Positions 25,714 through 35,036 of a stretch of DNA of 64,000 nucleotides are shown here, piece by piece. The notes beneath the pieces were generated by a model. That model had not been told where the DNA came from and made no database searches. It was given only the letters and a program-made list of their open reading frames with translations. Source of the DNA: Pilosibacter fragilis (GTDB lineage: Bacteria > Bacillota > Clostridia > Lachnospirales > Lachnospiraceae); NCBI RefSeq assembly GCF_032490495.1, contig NZ_JAVYJB010000013.1, positions 1 through 64,000 of the forward strand, written 5' to 3'. The translations under genes and the position numbers were made by a program. Position 1 is the stretch's first letter, and each line of letters starts with the position of its first letter.

Positions 25714-26811
25714 TCAGCTATTTTGTGTCTCTTTTATCAGTATATGCGTCATTTTTTCGCTAAATTCCTTGATCCTGTCTTCGATACCCGGAAGCTTCAT
25801 GGCAGCACCGGCGTTGTTGGCTGTCTCCATCATGCAGAAATTGCCCGGGAGGTAGAAGGTCTTGTTCATATTGAGGGCTGTTACGAGCTGCCCAGCGAGA
25901 AGGTCACTGCCGGAATAGCCGGATACGATAATTCCGAACAGGGCTTTGTCGTAGAACCGTGTGGTCCGGAACAGGGCTGTCAGGCGGTTGATAAACGCCG
26001 TCATATTCGCGGACAGGGCATCGTTGTAGTTTGGACAGAGGAGCAGGATCGCGTCAGCCCACTTGACCGCCGGGTAGATATTTTCCACCATGGCTCCGCC
26101 GTAGAAGCATTTTCCCTGCTCACCAAAGTGCAGGCACATCTGGTATGGACATCCCGAACAGTCCACGAGAGTGCCGTTTCGCAGGTTGATCTCCTGAATC
26201 CTGATCCGTTCATCCAGGCACTCCTTTACTTTCTGCCAAATCGCCAGGGTATTGGAGGTCCTGTGGTTTGAGGCGTGAAGGACCAGAAGGTGCGATTCTT
26301 CTTTCGGCTGCCATGTTTCTTCCAGAATTTGATGTGCCAGGATCGCAGCGCTCTTTTTATAAGCGCCGAACCGATCGGTGTTCATATTGGCAGCCTGGAT
26401 CAGGTAGTTATCGAGGGAGGCGGTTCCTTCCACCAGCGGGCGGCCGACAAAGGCACATCCGGCGCGGTTTGCCGCCACCGCAAGCTCTCTTGCCGTCGCT
26501 TTCGTGTAGAATTCGCTCTCCGCGTCGATGATCATCCCAGCAGTCGCCCCCGCGAGGACCTGGTCACCGCCCCGCAGCCAGGCGAGAACTTCGTAGTAAC
26601 CGCGGTTGATGCCATTTCTCCCAAGTGGAACTGCAAACAGGAGTCTGCGTCCACGATATTTGAAGGGATCCTGCTCCAAAATTTCCATATCTTCCACGAT
26701 CTCGGTATCGATCCCGTCAAGCGCCGCCCCCAAAACCTCGTCCATACGCGACCGTTCTTTCTCCGGGCCTCGTTTTTGCGGATATAGAACTAACAATCTG
26801 TCACTCTCCAT
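25714..26811 (-). CDS. Flavodoxin-fold NAD(P)H-dependent reductase-like protein
   Basis: 365 residues. Start ATG 26811 with GGGAGAG 9 bases upstream. The C-terminal ~190 residues look like an FMN reductase / flavodoxin-like domain: LLVLHASNHRTSNTLAIWQ, a cysteine pair in CSGCPYQMCLHFGEQGKCFY, and ADAILLLCPNYNDALSANM...FINRLTALF. The N-terminal ~165 residues are a less familiar Rossmann-like region (LLFAVPLGRNGINRGYYEVL) that may be a second, degenerate copy of the same fold. The substrate is unknown. The gene lies alone between the TRAP operon and a dehydrogenase-like gene. Confidence 0.7.
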   Translation of the reverse strand: MESDRLLVLYPQKRGPEKERSRMDEVLGAALDGIDTEIVEDMEILEQDPFKYRGRRLLFAVPLGRNGINRGYYEVLAWLRGGDQVLAGATAGMIIDAESEFYTKATARELAVAANRAGCAFVGRPLVEGTASLDNYLIQAANMNTDRFGAYKKSAAILAHQILEETWQPKEESHLLVLHASNHRTSNTLAIWQKVKECLDERIRIQEINLRNGTLVDCSGCPYQMCLHFGEQGKCFYGGAMVENIYPAVKWADAILLLCPNYNDALSANMTAFINRLTALFRTTRFYDKALFGIIVSGYSGSDLLAGQLVTALNMNKTFYLPGNFCMMETANNAGAAMKLPGIEDRIKEFSEKMTHILIKETQNS

Positions 26812-26912
26812 GATGTATCACTCTCCCTGATAAATCTGCTTCACTCAATATACATGATCACTGATATTTTTATAACAACGGCTTTCCATCCTCAACACGG
26901 CACGTATAAAAA

Positions 26913-26952
26913 TCCCGGCAGTTCTCCCCGACATACGGGAAACCTGCCGGGA
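26913..26952 (-). terminator. Terminator of the dehydrogenase-like gene
   Basis: TCCCGGCAG / CTGCCGGGA stem, followed on the minus strand by TTTTTA. Confidence 0.85.
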
Positions 26953-27004
26953 CAAATCAGATCAGCATTTTTCTATATTCTAGCCTTCGCCGCAGAAACA
27001 ACCT

Positions 27005-28267
27005 CTACACGATCTTCGCAAGATTTTCAGCCGCGAACACGATCCTCTCATACAAAGCGTCCGGCAGCGCCAGTGCCTCCGTCTCGAGGCCCTGTTCTGT
27101 ATAGCGGTTCTTCACGCCCATGTAAACGCCGCCGAGGAACACGGAACCGCAGTGCCACTGCTTTCTGAGCGTCATCAGGATCGAGATCGCGCCGGATGAG
27201 AACGCCGGGGCAACGAACGGTTTGTAGCCGATGGCGCGCATATGGAGGTTTGCAGTGACGGTGAGATTTGTCAGTTCTTTTGAGAGCTCATCGTTGTAGT
27301 TTTCGATGGAATCCGCGATAACGAGATCCTGTCCGTGCGGTCCGAAGGAACGGCCTTCCGTCAAAAACTGCTTAAACCTCGGATCACGTTTTGCATAATA
27401 TGCAGCTCTCGCATTCATAACACCGAGGCCGAATCCCTGTATCTGCTCCGGGAGAAGCCCCATCCAGTCGTACTCTCCTGCCTCATTCTTGTTGCTCTCA
27501 AGGAACGCGGTCTTCGCAAGCGGGTCCACCGGATCGGAGACGGCGCAGAATAAGCCCTTAAAGTTCTTTTCTCTCGCCATCTTCGCGTAATGTCCGATGA
27601 TCTTTGAGTTGTTCTCGAACTGGTACATGCGGACATCCTTGACACCGGAACCGACCGGCGGGATTCCCTTTGAGGCCACGAATACGAACACATCACAGTC
27701 AAAGAGGTGATCCTGGTCCACAACGTCCACCTCCGGCATCGCGTCATAGTCCCACGGATAGGCGATCTGGTTCTCCTCAAACTCCCAGCGGGCAGTCACC
27801 TTGTCGGAGATATCACAGATTCCGATGGAGGAGATCACATCTCCGCCGAGAAGATGGAGACCTGTTAAGAGCATGCTGCCCACATCGCCGATCGCCAGAA
27901 CATGGACACGCTTTTTGCCCTCTTTCGGCTTATATGCCAGGATCTCCTCAAATTTCGGGTGGGACGCGTTTACCGCGCGGAGTGTTCCGGCATCGAGCTG
28001 CGCGAGGAGATCCGCCGGGAGTTCCCTGGTCTGTCCGTCGTATGCGGACGCATTTAATCTGTTTGTGTTTAACCAGCTGACATCCTCACACTCTGCGAAG
28101 AGCTCTGCCGGATGGTTTACGAGAAATGATGCGCGGCGGCTGCCCGGTTCTCCGGTAAAGAGCCAGGTGAGCGTTGTCCCTGCTGCCGGTTTCTCCGTTT
28201 TTTCATATGGCAGATCGCCGTGCGCGGACGCACAAAACATGTCTCCGATTTTATAATAGGTTACCAT
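27005..28267 (-). CDS. Lactate/malate dehydrogenase-like NAD-binding protein
   Basis: 420 residues. Start ATG 28267 after GGGGGAATG. A Rossmann glycine motif (VHVLAIGDVGSMLLTGLHLLGG) starts near residue 132, followed by the acidic residue of the second strand (GICDISDK) and CDVFVFVASKGIPPVG, the pattern of the LDH/MDH superfamily. About 130 residues precede the NAD fold, which is unusual for LDH/MDH (~310 residues). The catalytic His/Arg pair is not obvious. I call it a distant family member of unknown substrate. Confidence 0.6.
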   Translation of the reverse strand: MVTYYKIGDMFCASAHGDLPYEKTEKPAAGTTLTWLFTGEPGSRRASFLVNHPAELFAECEDVSWLNTNRLNASAYDGQTRELPADLLAQLDAGTLRAVNASHPKFEEILAYKPKEGKKRVHVLAIGDVGSMLLTGLHLLGGDVISSIGICDISDKVTARWEFEENQIAYPWDYDAMPEVDVVDQDHLFDCDVFVFVASKGIPPVGSGVKDVRMYQFENNSKIIGHYAKMAREKNFKGLFCAVSDPVDPLAKTAFLESNKNEAGEYDWMGLLPEQIQGFGLGVMNARAAYYAKRDPRFKQFLTEGRSFGPHGQDLVIADSIENYNDELSKELTNLTVTANLHMRAIGYKPFVAPAFSSGAISILMTLRKQWHCGSVFLGGVYMGVKNRYTEQGLETEALALPDALYERIVFAAENLAKIV

Positions 28268-28419
28268 AATTTCATTCCCCCTGATTTCCATATTTTACTG
28301 CCATGAACCAAAGCCATTCAGGTCTGCCGACCTTACGGCTTTGATACACAGCCCACGATTATCGCAGATCTTCCTTTTAAGCCCTCAGCCTCTCGAAATT
28401 CCAGACGGCGTTCAGCATT

Positions 28420-31400
28420 TTATCCCTTGATCATAAACTCTTTCATCCTCCACAGCGTCTCCAGATCATTCTCCAGATATACTGACGCCGCCAGGTTCTC
28501 ATCATACTCCATACAGCTTCCCTTATCCGGGCAGAGCGGCAGGATGACGGCCTCGGAGAGGCGTGAAAGGGTAAGGTTTTTCGCGTACATTTTCCGGTAT
28601 TCCGCTTCAAGGACCTGGAAAAGATCCCTGGAATTCTCGATACAGCAGGCCGAGAACTCCACAAGCGCCTCCCGGCTGCAGCCGGAAAGTCTCGGCGTCG
28701 CGTAGGGCAGAATCATGTTGATGGACGGCTGAAGTCCCGCAACCTTCATCTCCTCACGGCGCACGGTATCGCCACCGATAAACGGATACAGTGTAGACTC
28801 CACGAACCACTGGCGCAGGTTCGGCATCGAGTAGATGCTCTCCACCGGCACCTTCAGGCACTGCATCAGGTCGCGGCCGTAGCCGGACAGGACGCCCACG
28901 ACGACCTTCTTGATCGGGATCCCGTCTTCCCTGAGCTGCGGAACGAGCACCTGGAGCCGGTTCGCCGTGTGGACGAGGTCATCCACCAGGATCACCGGCC
29001 GATCGAAGGACTTGATGGTCTCGATCTGGCTTTTTAACGGTGAGTAGTACGGGAACGGCTCGATCGTAAAGCTGTTCAGATCCGGCTCATAGACCTTATC
29101 GGTATGCAGCGTCTTCGTCACCGTATTCGGCACAACCTTTCCACGCAGGATCTTACCGAACGGAACGCACATGTTCTTTCCGAGTCTTCTCGGCACCAGC
29201 GGCTCTCTCGGAACATCGTTGAGCGCCGTGATCCGGTCCACAAGACGATGATACATGATGCCGGATGACAAGGACAGTACAAGATTTCCCGGATACAGCT
29301 TCGTCATAGCGATCTGAAGCTTTTTGTGGTTTTTCTCCACAGCATCCAGAACCGCCGGATTGCTGGCAAACGGCTCCTTGATCGTAGTATCCAGGTTATG
29401 CAGGAACATTAACGGCTCATGCATGTCGACCATGTAGATCGTCCGCTTGTCGTTCTCGTCCGCCATATGCGGACGGATAAAGCCCTGTCTCTCCAGCACG
29501 TACACGACCTCTTTCGTCGCTGTGCCGCGCTCCGCGACAAACAATGCGAAACTGTAGTTTTTCTCCAACTCTTTCGCCAGCACTTCAACGAGAAGCTGCT
29601 GCGGGGCATCGCGGATCACCCCGCTGTCCCCGGTGCCGTCCTCTCTCGCATAGATGCCTGTGATCAGAAGGATCTCCCGGCTGCTCTTTCCGCGGACCAG
29701 GTTTGCCAGCTCCATGTCCTTTAAGACGCCGAACAGATCCTCGTTTCCGATCTCCCGGTAGCTCACAAAGCCCGCCGGGCGCTCACCTTCCACGGTATTT
29801 CTTAAGATCAGCAGGCGGTCATTCTCCACCTGGATCTTTGTCAGGATCGCCTGGGCGTCCGGATGTCCGTAGAGAACGGTGTTTCCAAGCTCGTCCAGTA
29901 CCTCACGGTCCCTGCCCGCCGCGTTCTCGAAGGCGATAGCTTTCGCCCGTAAGATCGGCTTGAATTCCGGCTCGCGCAGGTACATGCCCTTGTGGTAAAT
30001 GTATTCTTGGACTACCGGGTCGATGAGGCTGGAAATATCGCGGTGGTTATCAATATTTTCACGGATCTTCGTGGAGCTGATATCCTCCAGCTCCTGCGGG
30101 AGCTCCAGCTGCACGACTTTTCCGGTGATCTGCTCGTAAACCTCCGTCGGATGTGCCTCACCAGGGCGCCGGAAGACGATGTGGTTGAAGGAATGGATGG
30201 AATTCTCCTCCGGATCCTTCTTGTAGGAGCTCGCGTTGTGGATCACGTCGGATCCCACAACGATATAGAGTTCTTCCGTCGGGAACATCTCCCTCAGGCG
30301 GCGCAGATCCGCCGGGTTCGCGATGTTGACCGGCGTGTTGTCCGGGAACAGATGAACATAAAACTCATCCGCGATGGACATGTTTACGATCTGGCGGCGC
30401 ACCAGATGCGGCTGGGTCTTCTTCGACCAGGAAAACTCATCAATGGCAAGAAATACGGTAAATCCGAGCTCCTGGATCTTCTTTGCGATCTCCTTGTGGG
30501 ATAAGGTAAACGGGTCGAAGGTTCCCGGGAAAAATGCGATCTTCTCCCGCGTCCTGGTCTCCACCAGACCGCCGAACAACTGGTAGTGGGCGATAAAACG
30601 GTCGATATGGGACAGGGTCGCGGCACGGTAGTAGAGACTCAGCTCGCCGCCCTTATTCTCATTTAACAGGAACAGGAGTTTCTTTGCGCAAAGGGAGAAC
30701 ATTCTGCTCTTGTCCCGCTCCGCAAGGATCTGGGAGCCGAAAATATGCTGTCCGATGACAAGCAGTGCTTCCTGACGGACCTGCTCCCGGTAGTTTGCAA
30801 GACAGCTTAAAATCAGGCCGAGAAGCTTCATGCGGCGTTCTTCCGATACTTCCTCGGACTCATGGAAACGGACGGTATACCGCGAATAGCACTCCAAAAG
30901 GACTCCTAACGTATCGAGGGCAACGGACACGATCCGTTCATTTCCGTTCGCCAGCAGGATATGCAGACGTTCAATGATGTCATCAAGCTGTTCCGGCGGC
31001 AGCCATAAGGCAAACTCACCGAGGTATTCCGGGATGTATTTGGAGAACTCGTACTCTCCCACTTCCAGTCCCTTTAAGAGTTCCACCGCGATCTCATTTC
31101 TCTGGTCTGTTGTCAGCAAATGGGCAAGACGCAGGAGCGCGCGGCCCGCGTCATGGCGGACACCAACCTGCTCGCTGACTTTGATCAGGTTGGAAAAATG
31201 GGCACAGATATGGAGAAGGTGATCCCGCTTTCCGTGATCTACCTGATCTGCCAGAAGCTTGATGTTTACGGATTTCAAGATCCACGGAGTAGCGGATTTT
31301 AAATTTTCAAGGAAGATATCGCTGACCACATCATGTCCGTATAAGACTTCCCGCTGGGCAGTGGTGTCCAGGCGCAGGTTCGTATAGATCCGGTACTGTA

Positions 31401-33273
31401 AAAACAGCAGCGTGATCGTTCTCGGATTGATCCGGTGCGCCGCGTCGCAGACGATCTCGTAGCAGGCGCTTTCCGGCGGCACCGCCTGGGTCAGAACCTT
31501 TAAGACGCGGACGGCCGCGATCTGCACCTTCTCATCCGGGTCGTCCATATGGCTGATGGCAAAGCAGATCAAACGTTCCAGACGACTCCCCTTGCTGCAA
31601 AGATCCAGAGGCAGGGAGAATATACAGTCTAATAGGTAGAATACCGGATCACCCACAAGGCGGTGGTGTCCGTCAAACCACTTCATGAAGACTTCGAACA
31701 GCTCTTCCCGGACCTTCTCCGAACTCCGGTCCATGGCGGATACCATGACAAATTTCAGAGAATTCTGAATTCGGTTCTTCTGCTGCAGTGTCAGGCGATA
31801 ATCCGGGCATATGAGCTGTCCAAGATACTCCTCCCAGAGCGTCAGTGCCGTCTTAGCGTCCGGATCCGGCATATTTTTCGGCAGCTCTTTCCGGTATCCG
31901 GCGTTGAAATCTGCGAACATTTTTCCGATGAGCGCCGCCGCCTGTCTCCGGATATCGCCCTCGCGGTTTAAGAGGAGCTCATACAGGAAGCTGATGGTCT
32001 GCTCTTTCTGGCGGTGGTTCAGGTGGATCGAATATTCGTTGAACATATTTAAGTACGCGCGGACATTCTTCCAGTCTTTTTCGCTTCTCGCCGCCTCCAG
32101 GATATTTCCGAACTGGCGCTCGGTTCCGAGACGATGCATCACGTCGATGTTATGCTCGATTCCCCAGAATACGAAGGAGCGGACCACCTGTTTTCCGGTC
32201 TGTACGACAATATCTACCGGCTGCTCCGCCGGATCCGGGTTTCCTGTCAGATCCACATCCACGCCTTTGGAACGCATGTAACGCTCGAATTCGTAGAGGC
32301 GGGAGTAGACGACGCGGTAGCGGTTCCGTTTTGCCTCATCCACATTGTCAAGCTTTGACAGGATCACATCAAAGGAATCTTTTAACGTGTAGATCTTCGT
32401 GATCTCGCGGCCATCCTCGCCGCGCATCTGTTTTACGCGGAAATCGGCGTAAATCAGAACCAGGGACTCCACAGAGATATTGTCGAGCTCCAGATCCCAG
32501 GTGGAATGGTTCGCGGCGATGTGGCCGATTCCTTCCATATTGTAGGCGGTAAACCACTGGTTCGTATAAAAATAGTGAAGGTACGGAACCCGCTCATCCG
32601 GCTTACAGCCAAATTTTCCGAGGTCATGTCCCGCTGCTGCGCCCGACGCCAACGCCAGGTCAATTGGCACCCCCGCCTCATAAAGCCCCCGGGCTGCCAC
32701 CATCGCAACATAGTGGACACCCGCGATATGTCCCAGCGTCTCGAACGGGGTCGCCTCACGGTTTAACCGCATCATCTCGTATATGTACTGATCACGGAAC
32801 TCACGGATAAAGTGGGCATACTCACCGGCACGCTCAAAACCGGCATATTCTTCTTCTGTCAGAAAGCGGAAATCATCATATGGATCGAACGGCAGAACCT
32901 TCCGTTCTTCATCAAAGAAGTACTGGAGAACATTCAGGAAATAGAGCGCAGACGGCGCATAAGGAGCTGCGGACACAGCGAAATCCGCATCCGGGTACAG
33001 AATGTGGGTCGAATATTTATAAGCGAAGGAAAGCCATCCCTCCTCCGGTTCATTGCTGAGTTTTTCCATATCTACGCGGCAGAATTCCAGAATCTCCGCG
33101 CAGGAAAAACGTCTTGTTACCGGGAATGCCTTCTCGAAGATCACTTCCCAGCGGTCTTTATCAAAGAGCTGCTGCATGCTGCGGCGGCTGAGACCGATCT
33201 TTTTTAAAAATTCTTTGTCTGACAGACGGTTTCCAAGCTCTGTCACAAGGTGGCGGATGTGTCTGTTATACAT
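28420..33273 (-). CDS. Giant fusion: HD / HEAT-like / NMNAT-like / GNAT-like / phosphoribosyltransferase-like
   Basis: 1617 residues. Start ATG 33273 with GGAGG 7 bases upstream. Domains in order: HD hydrolase-like ~180-330 (GHIAGVHYVA, GHDLGKFG near 216, GHIAANHS); alpha-helical HEAT-like repeats ~400-890; nucleotidyltransferase of the NadD/NMNAT type ~905-1085 (FFPGTFDPFTLSH near 912 and ISSTKIRENI); GNAT-like acetyltransferase ~1110-1290 (PAGFVSYREI, ILLITGIYARED); type I PRTase-like ~1310-1520 with PRPP loop PVILVDDLVHTANRL near 1428. It stands alone, with no stop or shift. The mix of nucleotide-handling folds suggests a role in nucleotide or NAD turnover, or in a signalling scaffold, but no function is established that I can name. 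Confidence 0.75.
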   Translation of the reverse strand: MYNRHIRHLVTELGNRLSDKEFLKKIGLSRRSMQQLFDKDRWEVIFEKAFPVTRRFSCAEILEFCRVDMEKLSNEPEEGWLSFAYKYSTHILYPDADFAVSAAPYAPSALYFLNVLQYFFDEERKVLPFDPYDDFRFLTEEEYAGFERAGEYAHFIREFRDQYIYEMMRLNREATPFETLGHIAGVHYVAMVAARGLYEAGVPIDLALASGAAAGHDLGKFGCKPDERVPYLHYFYTNQWFTAYNMEGIGHIAANHSTWDLELDNISVESLVLIYADFRVKQMRGEDGREITKIYTLKDSFDVILSKLDNVDEAKRNRYRVVYSRLYEFERYMRSKGVDVDLTGNPDPAEQPVDIVVQTGKQVVRSFVFWGIEHNIDVMHRLGTERQFGNILEAARSEKDWKNVRAYLNMFNEYSIHLNHRQKEQTISFLYELLLNREGDIRRQAAALIGKMFADFNAGYRKELPKNMPDPDAKTALTLWEEYLGQLICPDYRLTLQQKNRIQNSLKFVMVSAMDRSSEKVREELFEVFMKWFDGHHRLVGDPVFYLLDCIFSLPLDLCSKGSRLERLICFAISHMDDPDEKVQIAAVRVLKVLTQAVPPESACYEIVCDAAHRINPRTITLLFLQYRIYTNLRLDTTAQREVLYGHDVVSDIFLENLKSATPWILKSVNIKLLADQVDHGKRDHLLHICAHFSNLIKVSEQVGVRHDAGRALLRLAHLLTTDQRNEIAVELLKGLEVGEYEFSKYIPEYLGEFALWLPPEQLDDIIERLHILLANGNERIVSVALDTLGVLLECYSRYTVRFHESEEVSEERRMKLLGLILSCLANYREQVRQEALLVIGQHIFGSQILAERDKSRMFSLCAKKLLFLLNENKGGELSLYYRAATLSHIDRFIAHYQLFGGLVETRTREKIAFFPGTFDPFTLSHKEIAKKIQELGFTVFLAIDEFSWSKKTQPHLVRRQIVNMSIADEFYVHLFPDNTPVNIANPADLRRLREMFPTEELYIVVGSDVIHNASSYKKDPEENSIHSFNHIVFRRPGEAHPTEVYEQITGKVVQLELPQELEDISSTKIRENIDNHRDISSLIDPVVQEYIYHKGMYLREPEFKPILRAKAIAFENAAGRDREVLDELGNTVLYGHPDAQAILTKIQVENDRLLILRNTVEGERPAGFVSYREIGNEDLFGVLKDMELANLVRGKSSREILLITGIYAREDGTGDSGVIRDAPQQLLVEVLAKELEKNYSFALFVAERGTATKEVVYVLERQGFIRPHMADENDKRTIYMVDMHEPLMFLHNLDTTIKEPFASNPAVLDAVEKNHKKLQIAMTKLYPGNLVLSLSSGIMYHRLVDRITALNDVPREPLVPRRLGKNMCVPFGKILRGKVVPNTVTKTLHTDKVYEPDLNSFTIEPFPYYSPLKSQIETIKSFDRPVILVDDLVHTANRLQVLVPQLREDGIPIKKVVVGVLSGYGRDLMQCLKVPVESIYSMPNLRQWFVESTLYPFIGGDTVRREEMKVAGLQPSINMILPYATPRLSGCSREALVEFSACCIENSRDLFQVLEAEYRKMYAKNLTLSRLSEAVILPLCPDKGSCMEYDENLAASVYLENDLETLWRMKEFMIKG

Positions 33274-33444
33274 GGATATACCTCCGTTTCGAGGATGTTA
33301 AGGGCGGGCTGCGCGGAAATTTCTGTCCTGCCGCTGTATCGGTTTCCGGATTAATCCGGGAACATCGGACGGGCTGGGGAGAGTTTTCCGGCTGTCCACA
33401 ATTATAAGACCAGTATAAACATTTCCTGAGGTGTTTTCAAGAAA

Positions 33445-33516
33445 TTTTCTTTTCAGATCGTGCACCGATGATTTTTCTTTTCAGATCGTGCTTGGATCGT
33501 TTCTTTTCACATCATA
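33445..33516. repeat. Short tandem repeats upstream of the giant gene
   Basis: TTTTCTTTTCAGATCGTGC occurs at 33445-33463 and 33473-33491 (period 28), with a degenerate third unit at 33500-33516. The region 33274-33555 otherwise shows no gene. Confidence 0.7.
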
Positions 33517-33555
33517 CTCGAACCGCGGCTGGTAAAAGAATCTGTCACTTTGCAC

Positions 33556-33584
33556 TTGACAGTTGATGTATCTGATGGTATTAT
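33556..33584 (+). promoter_or_regulatory. Promoter of the Fur/PerR-like gene
   Basis: TTGACA (33556-33561), 17 bp, TATTAT (33579-33584). Confidence 0.8.
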
Positions 33585-33590
33585 TTCAGT

Positions 33591-33612
33591 AACAATTATC
33601 ATTATTATTGTT
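33591..33612 (+). promoter_or_regulatory. Candidate PerR/Fur operator
   Basis: AACAATTATCATTATTATTGTT is a near-palindrome resembling Fur/PerR boxes. It sits at the expected transcription start, so the regulator probably represses itself. Confidence 0.55.
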
Positions 33613-33647
33613 TATTTGATCTCTACACTCCGGAAAGGAGGTGCACC

Positions 33648-34049
33648 ATGAAAGCATTAAAATTCAGCCGCCAGCGTGAATCTATCCGGGAATGTCTGAA
33701 AAACCGCAAGGATCATCCTACCGCGGATGCCGTCTATGTGACGATCAGCAAAGATTACCCGAAGATCAGTCTGGGAACTGTATACCGCAACTTAAATCTT
33801 CTGGCAGATATGGGCGAGATCCAGCGTTTTTCCAGCGGAGACGGATCGGAACATTTCGATTATAATACCGATCCCCATTACCACTTTGTGTGCAAGGCCT
33901 GCGGGGCGATCATCGATATGCCTCTGGATCTGGTCTGTGACACTTCGGACCTTCTCACCGCTCCGTTCCCGGGACGGGTTGATTCCCACACGGTTTTCTT
34001 TTACGGTGAATGCGAGGACTGCCTGAAAAAGAAAAACGAAAAAGTTTAA
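33648..34049 (+). CDS. Fur-family regulator, PerR-like
   Basis: 133 residues. Start ATG 33648 after GGAAAGGAGGTG. N-terminal winged helix (RQRESIRECLKNRKDHPTADAVY, SLGTVYRNLNLLADMGEI) and C-terminal metal-binding part: DPHYHFVCKACGAIIDM gives the His cluster and a CxxC; CEDC near the end supplies the second zinc pair. This arrangement is like the peroxide sensor PerR. It lies directly upstream of the rubrerythrin gene, and both have AT-rich palindromes at their promoters, so it likely controls itself and rubrerythrin. PerR rather than Fur is an inference from residues and context. Confidence 0.85.
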   Translation: MKALKFSRQRESIRECLKNRKDHPTADAVYVTISKDYPKISLGTVYRNLNLLADMGEIQRFSSGDGSEHFDYNTDPHYHFVCKACGAIIDMPLDLVCDTSDLLTAPFPGRVDSHTVFFYGECEDCLKKKNEKV

Positions 34050-34056
34050 AATTCTA

Positions 34057-34106
34057 TTGACATTCGTTGTCAATTAGAATATAATAACGATAACAGTTAC
34101 TATTAT
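34057..34106 (+). promoter_or_regulatory. Rubrerythrin promoter with operator
   Basis: Consensus TTGACA (34057-34062), 17 bp, TATAAT (34080-34085). The inverted repeat ATAATAACGATAACAGTTACTATTAT at 34081-34106 overlaps the -10 and start site and resembles the palindrome at the regulator's own promoter. A ~140-nt leader follows, with a CAGGGATCT / AGATCCCTG hairpin. Confidence 0.7.
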
Positions 34107-34250
34107 TTAGATCAACTGACCGGATTACGATCCGTCAGTGACTATCTTTCAAAAGAACTGTGATCCATATTACAACCGTCAATTGATCAGGGATCTCTAT
34201 ATTTCAAGATCCCTGACCCCTGATAAAATTTTAAAAAGGAGAAAAATACT

Positions 34251-34793
34251 ATGAAGAAATTTGTATGTTCTGTATGTGGTTATGTATACGAGGGCGAGGC
34301 TGCTCCGGAGAAATGTCCGCAGTGCGGCGCACCGGCTTCCAAATTCGTTGAGCAGAGCGGCGAGATGAACTGGGCTGCTGAGCATGTAGTTGGTGTTGCA
34401 CAGGGCGTTAGCGAAGATATCCTTGCTGATTTAAGAGCTAATTTCCAGGGTGAATGTTCTGAGGTTGGTATGTACCTCGCTATGGCAAGAGTTGCTCACA
34501 GAGAAGGTTATCCGGAGATCGGTCTTTACTGGGAGAAGGCAGCTTACGAAGAAGCTGAGCACGCTGCTAAATTCGCAGAGCTCCTCGGCGAAGTTGTTAC
34601 AGACAGCACAAAGAAGAACCTCGAGATGAGAGTTGAGGCTGAGAACGGCGCTACTGCCGGTAAGACAGACCTCGCTAAGAGAGCAAAAGCTGCTGGTCTT
34701 GATGCGATCCATGACACCGTTCACGAGATGGCAAGAGACGAGGCTAGACATGGTAAGGCATTTGCTGGTCTCTTAAAGAGATATTTCGGCTAA
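34251..34793 (+). CDS. Reverse rubrerythrin
   Basis: 180 residues. Start ATG 34251 with AAAAAGGAG upstream. The N-terminal rubredoxin-like domain (residues 1-35) has two CxxC pairs: CSVCGYVY and CPQCGAP. The four-helix ferritin-like diiron domain follows, with EAEHAAKFAELL and the DEARHGKAF C-terminal ligand motif. The rubredoxin-first order is that of reverse rubrerythrins, peroxide reductases of anaerobes that take electrons from NADH via reductases. Codon use is biased to frequent codons, consistent with high expression from its consensus promoter. It pairs with the PerR-like regulator 200 bases upstream. Confidence 0.93.
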   Translation: MKKFVCSVCGYVYEGEAAPEKCPQCGAPASKFVEQSGEMNWAAEHVVGVAQGVSEDILADLRANFQGECSEVGMYLAMARVAHREGYPEIGLYWEKAAYEEAEHAAKFAELLGEVVTDSTKKNLEMRVEAENGATAGKTDLAKRAKAAGLDAIHDTVHEMARDEARHGKAFAGLLKRYFG

Positions 34794-34818
34794 TTTTTGA
34801 AGAAAATAGTTAAAATTA

Positions 34819-34854
34819 AACTGGAGCGGCTTGTTTTTTCAGGCCGCTCCAGTT
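34819..34854 (+). terminator. Rubrerythrin terminator
   Basis: AACTGGAGCGGC / GCCGCTCCAGTT stem (12 bp). The 5' side of the loop carries a T-run. Confidence 0.75.
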
Positions 34855-34913
34855 ATAATGAAGTCAGAAAGGTACTCGGATATACGTTCGATGCCCTCAG
34901 TATGTTATAGTAT

Positions 34914-34961
34914 AAAAAGAACTAGCAAGTTACTGTGGTAGGTAGGATGCTAGTTCTTTTT
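34914..34961 (-). terminator. Terminator overlapping the end of a 28-codon gene
   Basis: AAAAAGAACTAGCA / TGCTAGTTCTTTTT, 14 bp perfect. The stop codon of the small minus-strand gene lies inside one arm. Confidence 0.8.
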
Positions 34962-35036
34962 GTCTCTATGGTTATCGATGTATGACAATGCTGAAAATAT
35001 AACTAGTAATAATGTTAGGACTTCCATTGTATTCAT
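34950..35036 (-). CDS. 28-residue putative holin-like toxin-type peptide
   Basis: ATG at 35036 has GGGGGTG about 8 bases upstream; TAG at 34950-34952. The peptide starts MNTMEVLTLLLVIFSALSYI and ends DNHRDKKN: a single hydrophobic helix and a short charged tail, like the putative holin-like toxin family (Hol_Tox, type I toxin-like) of Firmicutes. A promoter is plausible on the minus strand around 35110-35140 (TCGACA, 17 bp, TAAAAT). Its coding end forms part of its terminator. Family call is by eye; no antitoxin RNA is identified. Confidence 0.6.
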   Translation of the reverse strand: MNTMEVLTLLLVIFSALSYIDNHRDKKN

